Part shown: one piece after another, positions 30,465-35,370 of the stretch | How positions within the stretch are numbered: position 1 is the stretch's first letter | Layout of the letters: every line of letters begins with the position of its first letter | From: Palsa-513 sp036510225 | GTDB taxonomy: Bacteria; Actinomycetota; Thermoleophilia; Solirubrobacterales; Solirubrobacteraceae | NCBI GenBank assembly: GCA_036510225.1 | Contig: DATCEH010000068.1 | Location: 1-35,370 of the forward strand | Length of the DNA stretch: 35,370 nucleotides | Direction of reading: 5' to 3' | Position numbers and translations under genes: made by a program | Notes under the pieces: model-generated | The model's input: the letters and a program-made list of their open reading frames with translations, nothing else | What the model was told of the DNA's origin: nothing | Database searches by the model: none

Positions 30465-31226
30465 CTACGCACCGCTTGGGATGGGACTCGTCGATCGGGA
30501 AGGACCTTCTCCGGCTCGGGTTCTGAGGACCGCCGGGGGAAGTGAGCCGATCTGATCGATCCCGAGCAGGTGAACGGTCTCGCCGGCCTGCTGATCGCAG
30601 ATCGCCCGCCTGACGGCGCGGGCGGCGGCCGGCGACGCGTAGTAGACGACGGCCCCGACGAGCCGGGTCCGGGCCCACCCGCGGATGATCATCGCGAGCC
30701 GCCGGGGCGCCTTGACTGTCAGCTCGACCTCGACCGCAACCGCCTCGCGACCGGGCTCTCCGACCCGATCGGCCGGCCAGAGGACGAGATCCGGCCGATG
30801 ACGGGCGGGCAGGCCATCAGGACCACGGCCGACGTCGGCGCTTGCGATCGGCCGGGCGAGATCGGACTCCCACCGGCGGAGCTCACGCTCGCCGACGACG
30901 GTCAGCCCGGGCTGGTCACGCTCGAGCGCGACGGCGGTCCGGGCGACCTCGCGTAGGTGGGCGAAGCCGCTGGGGCTGACGCCGCACGGCCGCAGCTCGG
31001 CGAGGCCGGCGGCGCGCAGCCCGGCCGGGGTCGCCACGTAGAGCGCGGGCTGGCCGTGGAGGAGCTTCACCGCGTCGATCGTCCCGGCCCGACGGCAGGC
31101 CTGGAGGCGGGCACGGGCCTGGGCGGGTGAGAGCTCGAAGCGAGTCGCCACATCGGCCGCGCCGGCGGCGCCGATCCGGGCGATCCAGTCGAGGATCGGG
31201 TTGTGGGTGGTCTGGTCGTTGGTCAT
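30465..31226 (-). CDS. Winged-helix protein with PD-(D/E)XK-like motif (replication-relaxation-like)
   Basis: 253 residues; ATG 31226 with AGGA 7 nt upstream. N-terminal region (about 10-75) reads as a winged helix: ILDWIARIGAAGAADVATRF, SPAQARARLQACRRAG, then LYVATPAGLRAAGL. The middle and C-terminal part (HRPDLVLW near 143-150, EVELTVK 166-172, then WARTRLVGAVVYYASP) has the spacing of a PD-(D/E)XK nuclease core with Asp146, Glu166/Glu168 and Lys172. Actinobacterial replication-relaxation proteins near TraG-type ATPases have a comparable plan. DNA binding is likely; cleavage is inference. Between the coupling ATPase (85-bp gap) and ssb (40-bp gap). Confidence 0.7.
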   Translation of the reverse strand: MTNDQTTHNPILDWIARIGAAGAADVATRFELSPAQARARLQACRRAGTIDAVKLLHGQPALYVATPAGLRAAGLAELRPCGVSPSGFAHLREVARTAVALERDQPGLTVVGERELRRWESDLARPIASADVGRGPDGLPARHRPDLVLWPADRVGEPGREAVAVEVELTVKAPRRLAMIIRGWARTRLVGAVVYYASPAAARAVRRAICDQQAGETVHLLGIDQIGSLPPAVLRTRAGEGPSRSTSPIPSGA

Positions 31227-31311
31227 CGTGCGTCCTTTCGTGGTCTCTGAGATGCCCCACCGGACTCCGCCACGCCGGGGAGGGCGGGCTGGAGTCCGGC
31301 GCGGCGGGCGT

Positions 31312-32793
31312 CTACGGGTGGTGGATCCGGGCGACCGACGCCCGTCCACTGGTCGCGTCGATCACGGCGGCCGTCCCACGCGGGAGCGTCCGGATGAGGT
31401 CGGGATCGATGATGTACTCGCGCCCGCGAGTCCGGCTGCCATCACCGTTGGGCGCGTTGTGCTCGACCGTCCGCGTGGTCGTCCAGACCGGCGCCGTGCC
31501 ACCGACGCGGGCGATCAGCTCAGCCGAGTCGGGGACGGTCTGCCGGTGGGCGACCAGTCCCGCGAGGTTGCCGAGAACCTGGTCGATCAGACCGGGGGCC
31601 GCCGTCCGCAGATCGGCGAGCTCCTGGGTCGCGAGGACCAGGCTGATCCCGGCCGACCGGGCCCTGCCGAACAGGCGAGCGACACCGTCTGCGGCGATCG
31701 CCGAGAACTCGTCGATCACGACGACCGTCGGCGTCGGCTCGGCCTGGAGGTCGGCCGCCACCGTGAGGAGGTCTCCGACGATCGCGGCGGCCAGCATCCC
31801 CGCGAGCAGGGGAAGCCGGTCGGCGTCGAGGCGGAAGTAGACGACCGCACGCGAGCGCACGGCAGCCAGCAGGTCGAGCGCCGGCTCGCCGCCGTCGTCG
31901 CCCTCCAGCCAGCGGCCGAGCTCGGATTCCGCGAGGATCGCCAGCCTGTCACGAGCGCCTGAGAGACCAGCACGCTGGCGGGGGTCGAGCGTGTCGAGGT
32001 AGTCCCAGATCCGCCGGGCGTCAGCCTCGTCGGGCAGCCTCCGGGAGAGCACCTCAAGCGATTTCGGGTCCATCAGGTCGACCAGACGGCCGGGGGTCGG
32101 CGTCTGTCCGGCGGCCCGCAGTGCCCGGACGGCGTGTCCGAGGTAGCGCTGGGCCTGACGGAGATAGTGGGGTTCGGTGTAGGACTCGGCCGCCAGCGCC
32201 TTGTCGGCGACCTCGCCGTCGGTCCCGTGTCCGTAGGGGTTGTATGCGGTCGGTCCCGACGGGGTCCACTCGAAGAAGCGGCGTCCGTTGCGCAGGGCGC
32301 CGGCCAGCGCCTGTTCACGCAGCAGGCCGTCGCCCTTCGGGTCGACGATCACCGCACCATGGCCTGCGTCGATCGCCCGGGCGAGCGTCCACGCGAGCGT
32401 CACGGTCTTGCCGGATCCGGTCGCTCCGACGACCAGCGTGTGGGTCCCGCTCCGGCGGCCGAGCGGCAGTCGGACGACGGCTCCGTGGGAGTCGACCCCA
32501 ACGGCGAGCCCACCGTCGTCGACGGTCGGCCGCCGGCGGGAGAGCTGGGCCCGAGCGGCGTCGAGCGGTCCCCGCCGGGCAGCTGCCCGCCTGGCGAGGT
32601 CACCGCCGTCGTTGAGGTCGGCGCGGTGCCAGCGGGCGCCGATCAGCGTGGCGACCGCGCAGGTCGCGGCGAGTGGAGGGACCGGCCACGCGAGCAGCGT
32701 CCCGGCGAGCGACCAGGTCCACCGGAGACCTGCCCACCGGAGGTAGATCGCGAGTGCGAGGCCGGCGAGTGGGAGTGCGAACAGCGAGGGCAT
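31312..32793 (-). CDS. VirD4/TraG-type membrane-tethered DNA-pumping ATPase
   Basis: 493 residues; ATG 32793 with AGGAG 5 nt upstream. Two N-terminal membrane helices (about 4-19 and 28-52), then a cytosolic motor: Walker A GATGSGKT (123-130), VIVDPKGDG (148-156), YNPYGHG (184-190), Walker B VVVIDEFSA (357-365), and ARSAGISLVLATQELADLR, the sensor region typical of type IV coupling proteins. It is the DNA-translocating coupling ATPase class of conjugation and also of some chromosomal transfer systems. No relaxase or VirB genes are in the window. Possible alternative: an HerA/FtsK-like ATPase, but the PKGDG and ATQ motifs favour TraG/VirD4. Confidence 0.87.
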   Translation of the reverse strand: MPSLFALPLAGLALAIYLRWAGLRWTWSLAGTLLAWPVPPLAATCAVATLIGARWHRADLNDGGDLARRAAARRGPLDAARAQLSRRRPTVDDGGLAVGVDSHGAVVRLPLGRRSGTHTLVVGATGSGKTVTLAWTLARAIDAGHGAVIVDPKGDGLLREQALAGALRNGRRFFEWTPSGPTAYNPYGHGTDGEVADKALAAESYTEPHYLRQAQRYLGHAVRALRAAGQTPTPGRLVDLMDPKSLEVLSRRLPDEADARRIWDYLDTLDPRQRAGLSGARDRLAILAESELGRWLEGDDGGEPALDLLAAVRSRAVVYFRLDADRLPLLAGMLAAAIVGDLLTVAADLQAEPTPTVVVIDEFSAIAADGVARLFGRARSAGISLVLATQELADLRTAAPGLIDQVLGNLAGLVAHRQTVPDSAELIARVGGTAPVWTTTRTVEHNAPNGDGSRTRGREYIIDPDLIRTLPRGTAAVIDATSGRASVARIHHP

Positions 32794-33223
32794 CTGAGCT
32801 CCTGTCGTCGTGGAATGCGGCGGCCCGGACGGGCACGCCGGTGGATCAACCGGGGCCGGAGGCCCACGGAAGCTCGGTTGGCGCTCCGCACGGCCGGTCG
32901 CGATCGCGGCGGCTGGGGAACGATCTGAAGGGCGGCTGCCGCCGCCTGGTTTGAGCTGCGCGCGGCCGCCGGAGAGGCGCGCCCGCCGCGGGAGGAGGCG
33001 AGCCGACCTTGTGCTCAGCGGCCGTTGCCGGCGCGCGGATCGCCCGACCGGCGAGGTTCAGAACGACCGGGCCGGGCTCCCGGGGAGCCGGGCGCGGCGC
33101 GAACGCCCGGCGGCCGTCGGATCAGCCGCGGCGCGAACGCCTGGCGGCGCGCAGATCAGCCGCGGCGCGAACGCCGGGCGGCACGCAGATCAGCCGCGGC
33201 GCGAACGCCGGGCGGCGCCCGGA
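32794..33223. other. 430-bp gap between regulator and coupling ATPase
   Basis: No credible gene. The right half (33096-33231) is four 34-bp tandem repeats that run into the end of the regulator gene. The left half is GC-rich DNA without a clear promoter; the ribosome site of the ATPase gene (AGGAG) is at its left end. Confidence 0.55.
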
Positions 33224-33231
33224 TCAGCCGA
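33096..33231. repeat. Four tandem 34-bp repeats at the 3' end of the regulator gene
   Basis: Units at 33096-33129, 33130-33163, 33164-33197 and 33198-33231. Each begins GGCGCGAACGCC, which can fold as GGCG-CGAA-CGCC, and ends GATCAGCCGC or, in the last, GATCAGCCGA. Differences are confined to about 6-8 central bases. The last unit contains the stop codon of the response-regulator gene, so the array looks like repeated duplication of that gene end. Confidence 0.85.
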
Positions 33232-33961
33232 GGCGGTAGCCGACGCCCCAGACGGTGACGAGGAGCGCGCGGTGGTCGCCGAGCCGGCGACGAAGACGGG
33301 CGGCCTGGGTGTCGATCCTGCGATCCGGCCGGGTCGACCGGGGGACCGACGACCGGGCGCATCGGTCGGTCACGATCGCCGCGAGCAGTTCCTGCTTGGT
33401 GAAGACACGGCCGGGAGCGCTCGCCAGCCGGGCGAGGAGCTCGTACTCGGTTCGCGTGAGCTCGAGCGGCCGACCGTCGAGGGTGACGCGCCGGCTGACG
33501 GTGTCGAGCGCCAGCGGACCGACCGACAGCGTCCTGGCGTCAGCGGCCGCGCGGGCGAGCAGGCCAACGCGGGCGGCGAGCTCGGCCGGTCGCAGCGGCC
33601 CGGCGAGGACGTCGTCCGCGCCGGCGGCGAAGGCCGCGAGGATCGCCCCCTGCTCCTGGGTCGGCACGAGGACGAGGAGCTGGCCGGGAGGGTCGAGCGG
33701 AAGCTGCGTGTGGTCGGCGATCACGACCGGCGTCGCGGCCACCGGCTGCTCGAAGGGCGCACCCGGGCCGCGAGTCCCCCGGGGAGCTCCACCGGTCCGC
33801 TCGGGCGACGGGTCGCCGGTCCGGCGCGGCGGCCGGTCGAGCCGTTCGCGGCCGGCCACGCCGACCGAATAGCCGCGGGCGGTCAGGGCAGCGACGATCT
33901 CCCTGCGCATCCGGGCGTCCGGATGGACGACGAGGAGACCGGGATCAAGCCGCTCAGCCAA
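33224..33961 (-). CDS. OmpR-type response regulator with degenerate receiver domain
   Basis: 245 residues. The C-terminal winged helix (about 145-245) is canonical: LTRTEYELLARLASAPGRVF, TKQELLAAI, RLRRRLGDHRALLVTVWGVG, YRLG. The receiver begins normally (LLVVHPDARMRREIVAALTA) but has an Arg/Pro-rich insertion (about 42-73) and the switch Lys is replaced: GADDVLAGPLRPAELAARV has GP where KP is expected. Asp83 (VVIAD) is the only candidate phospho-site. It probably works without normal phosphorylation. TTG start at 33961 overlaps the preceding gene by 8 bases. No kinase gene is nearby. Confidence 0.8.
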   Translation of the reverse strand: MAERLDPGLLVVHPDARMRREIVAALTARGYSVGVAGRERLDRPPRRTGDPSPERTGGAPRGTRGPGAPFEQPVAATPVVIADHTQLPLDPPGQLLVLVPTQEQGAILAAFAAGADDVLAGPLRPAELAARVGLLARAAADARTLSVGPLALDTVSRRVTLDGRPLELTRTEYELLARLASAPGRVFTKQELLAAIVTDRCARSSVPRSTRPDRRIDTQAARLRRRLGDHRALLVTVWGVGYRLG

Positions 33962-34820
33962 GTTCGACCTCGTGCGGGGCGACGCCCAGGCCGTTGCGGG
34001 CGATCAGGCCGAGGACGTCGGTGTGGACCCACGGAGTCGGGCGGCGGGCGCCGTCGTCGCCGGCCAGGCCGACCCGGCGGGCGAGCCAGCTCGTCTCTCC
34101 GGAGCGGCGACCCCGCGCGTCGTACTTGACCCGCCCGCAGGCGAGGGCGATCGCGCTGAGCGAGACCCCCCGGCGAGCGCTCGCCTCGACGACGGCCTCA
34201 CGGAGTCGGCGGTTGAGGATGATCGGGCTGGCGCCGAGCCGGCGAAGCTCGAGTCCGAGCGTCGCGACCGAGACGGCGGGGTCCCGGCGGTGCCCGACGA
34301 TCGCCGCCGTCGCGAGCAGACGAACCGGGTCATAGTCCTCGAGCGCACCGACGACCCGCCGGCAGCTGACGCATTCGGCCGGACCCGCCGCGCCGTCGGG
34401 CGGCTCGCGGAGCCAGCGAAACTCCGGGAGATGCGAACCGCCGGTGATGATCGGTGCGAGACGGAAGCGGATCCCGTGGCGATCACGCAGCACGGGGTCC
34501 GGGTCGATCGGCTCGTCCTGAGGGCCGGCCAGCGGCGGGCCGACAAGGTCGCCATCAGCCAGCGGCCGAGCCCGGCGGCCGGGATCCGCGAGATAGATGT
34601 CGGTCACCACGATCGCGTTGAGGTCCGGCTCGTCGGCTGTCAGATGGGCGACCAGGCGGGGATCAGCGGCACCGTCGACGAGACGGTCCACGACGAGACG
34701 GGACCCGTGGACGCCCCGCAGCAGAACGACCTCGCGGTCGTCGTAGCCGGCCAGCAGGAGCGCCCGGTCGGAGATCTCGGGGTGCGGGTTGGTCGGGGGT
34801 CCCGTCAGCGTCTCGTGCAT
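33954..34820 (-). CDS. Unknown protein with CxxC motif and C-terminal HTH-like region
   Basis: 288 residues; ATG 34820 with GAGGAG 4 nt upstream (longer frame to 35114 is low-complexity and rejected). Not recognised. Residues 16-100 are acidic and beta-rich (ISDRALLLAGYDDREVVLLR, then LNAIVVTDIYLADP). Cys150 and Cys153 (ECVSCRRVVG) could bind zinc or form a disulfide. Residues about 185-250 (VATLGLELRRLGASPIILNR, ARRGVSLSAIALACGRVKYD, GETSWLARRVGL) look like helix-turn-helix segments. First gene of the cassette leading through the regulator to the coupling ATPase. No membrane segment. A DNA-linked role is likely but unproven. Confidence 0.65.
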   Translation of the reverse strand: MHETLTGPPTNPHPEISDRALLLAGYDDREVVLLRGVHGSRLVVDRLVDGAADPRLVAHLTADEPDLNAIVVTDIYLADPGRRARPLADGDLVGPPLAGPQDEPIDPDPVLRDRHGIRFRLAPIITGGSHLPEFRWLREPPDGAAGPAECVSCRRVVGALEDYDPVRLLATAAIVGHRRDPAVSVATLGLELRRLGASPIILNRRLREAVVEASARRGVSLSAIALACGRVKYDARGRRSGETSWLARRVGLAGDDGARRPTPWVHTDVLGLIARNGLGVAPHEVELG

Positions 34821-35216
34821 CTCTCTCCTCGCGGTGTTGGGGTCGTCCGGTCCACGATCAATCCGCCGAGACGCGGTCGGTCGGGACGGCGGGCAGGCAC
34901 GCATGAGGAGAGCGGGGCGACGCGGGTCTCGGGGGATCGGAGGATGGGTCGTGCGAGCGAATCGAACGAGCGAACGAGCGAGCGAGCGAGCGGGGAGGGC
35001 CCGGACGAGGCGACGCGAGGCGAGCTGGGTAGGGCGAGGGGCGAGGGGCGAGGGGATGCGGATGAGAGAGGGAGGTGGAGCGGCGAATCTAGGCTGGCGC
35101 GGCGTCAGGCCCACCGGCCGGCCTGGGGCAACTGCGTGATTGGCAGGGGCGGCCGCGGAACTCGCCGGGGCGACTGCAGGCGCCGCCGGGACGACTGCAC
35201 CGCCCGGCTGCCGCGC
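34821..35216. other. 396-bp gap with simple repeats
   Basis: No credible gene. It contains a GCGA repeat tract (34953-34993), a GGGGCGA-type repeat (35032-35055) and, further right, three loose copies of a GACTGC element (about 35110-35200). No clear promoter for the 288-residue gene was found. Confidence 0.5.
34953..34993. repeat. GCGA tetranucleotide repeat tract
   Basis: Imperfect then perfect run of GCGA/GAAC tetranucleotides. It ends with several uninterrupted copies of GAGC. It lies outside genes, about 130 bp upstream of the 288-residue gene. Confidence 0.7.
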
Positions 35217-35370
35217 TCATCGCCAGGGCGCCGGCCGCGAGTGGCCGGTTGCGGCCTGCTCGCCGGCGGGGTCGCCGAGCTCGACGACGGGGCCCCACCG
35301 GAGCTCGGCCGCCGGGCGGTCGGAGTCGTCGCGGACCGCTGGGGGAAGCGGGGCGACTCGCCAGCCGTCG
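35217..35370 (-). CDS. Possible C-terminal fragment of an unknown protein at window edge
   Basis: A frame open from the right edge to a TGA at 35217-35219 gives about 50 residues, including DGWRVAPLPPAVRDDSDRPA and AAELRWGPVVELGDPAGEQA. The balanced composition and high third-position GC look like coding, and all neighbours are on this strand. The opposite strand is also open here, so the call is weak. Confidence 0.3.
   Translation of the reverse strand, partial: DGWRVAPLPPAVRDDSDRPAAELRWGPVVELGDPAGEQAATGHSRPAPWR

Noticed and set aside
33096..33231. Possible CRISPR array (34-bp repeats)
   Set aside because: The repeats are directly adjacent with no unique spacers and no cas genes; the variable part is only 6-8 bases inside each unit.
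35241..35370. Plus-strand gene start at the right edge
   Set aside because: The frame is open, but no promoter or ribosome site precedes it and the minus-strand frame is equally good; strand context favours minus.
1..35370. tRNA or rRNA genes, insertion sequences, integrase or attachment sites
   Set aside because: No cloverleaf with T-arm and no rRNA-like stretch was recognised, and no transposase or integrase motif was found in any frame.

Overview
The window looks like chromosomal DNA of a very GC-rich actinobacterium. The best guess is class Thermoleophilia (Solirubrobacterales/Gaiellales type). Reasons: the order hrcA-dnaJ-prmA ... yqeY-phoH-ybeY-era, frequent GTG/TTG starts in 4-base stop/start overlaps, TAnnnT -10 boxes placed for leaderless mRNAs, and long secreted beta-propeller/Ig proteins. 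The class assignment is inference from gene style; no rRNA or tRNA is present to test it.

Layout. (1) 1-816: hisI, cut by the left edge, and divergent from it a small HTH-TOBE (Mop) regulator. (2) 873-2244: a small unknown protein on the minus strand, a 551-bp regulatory gap with two perfect CRP-type sites, and a DoxX-like gene broken by an internal deletion. (3) 2282-19963: about 17.7 kb of minus-strand genes for six large exported proteins, in two operons (19963 to 8413, four genes; 8199 to 2282, two genes). Five are repeat beta-propellers followed by Ig/Fn3-like stalks; one is a PKD protein with a C-terminal membrane anchor. Three share a C-terminal module of about 110 residues. (4) 20157-21719: a cytosolic animal-type haem peroxidase behind a CRP-type promoter. 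(5) 21916-28332: a housekeeping block in two transcription units, hrcA-dnaJ-prmA-(GNAT) and yqeY-phoH-ybeY-era, covering heat-shock control, chaperone, ribosome modification and RNA maturation. (6) 28342-29092: a gene-free island with a G-run repeat tract and a 31-bp near-perfect palindrome. (7) 29093-29925: a two-gene MaoC/hot-dog dehydratase pair. (8) 30020-34820: a minus-strand cassette of SSB, a winged-helix protein with a nuclease-like motif, a membrane-tethered VirD4/TraG-type ATPase, an orphan OmpR-type regulator with a degenerate receiver domain, and an unknown CxxC protein. It resembles DNA-transfer or mobile-element machinery fixed next to ssb. (9) 34821-35370: low-complexity DNA and a possible gene end at the right edge.

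Themes. Four genes (hisI, the HTH-TOBE gene, yqeY, hrcA) have a TAnnnT box exactly 7 nt before the start codon, which points to leaderless mRNAs and corrects the hrcA start. Two promoters (DoxX pseudogene, peroxidase) have a perfect TGTGA-N6-TCACA site at the same distance from a TAnnnT box, the classic class II CRP geometry. The five propeller proteins have repeat counts of 7, 7, 7, 14 and 14, as expected for single or double seven-bladed propellers. The most promising candidates for an undescribed system are the exported propeller operons with their shared C-terminal module, and the T4CP/SSB/nuclease-like cassette.
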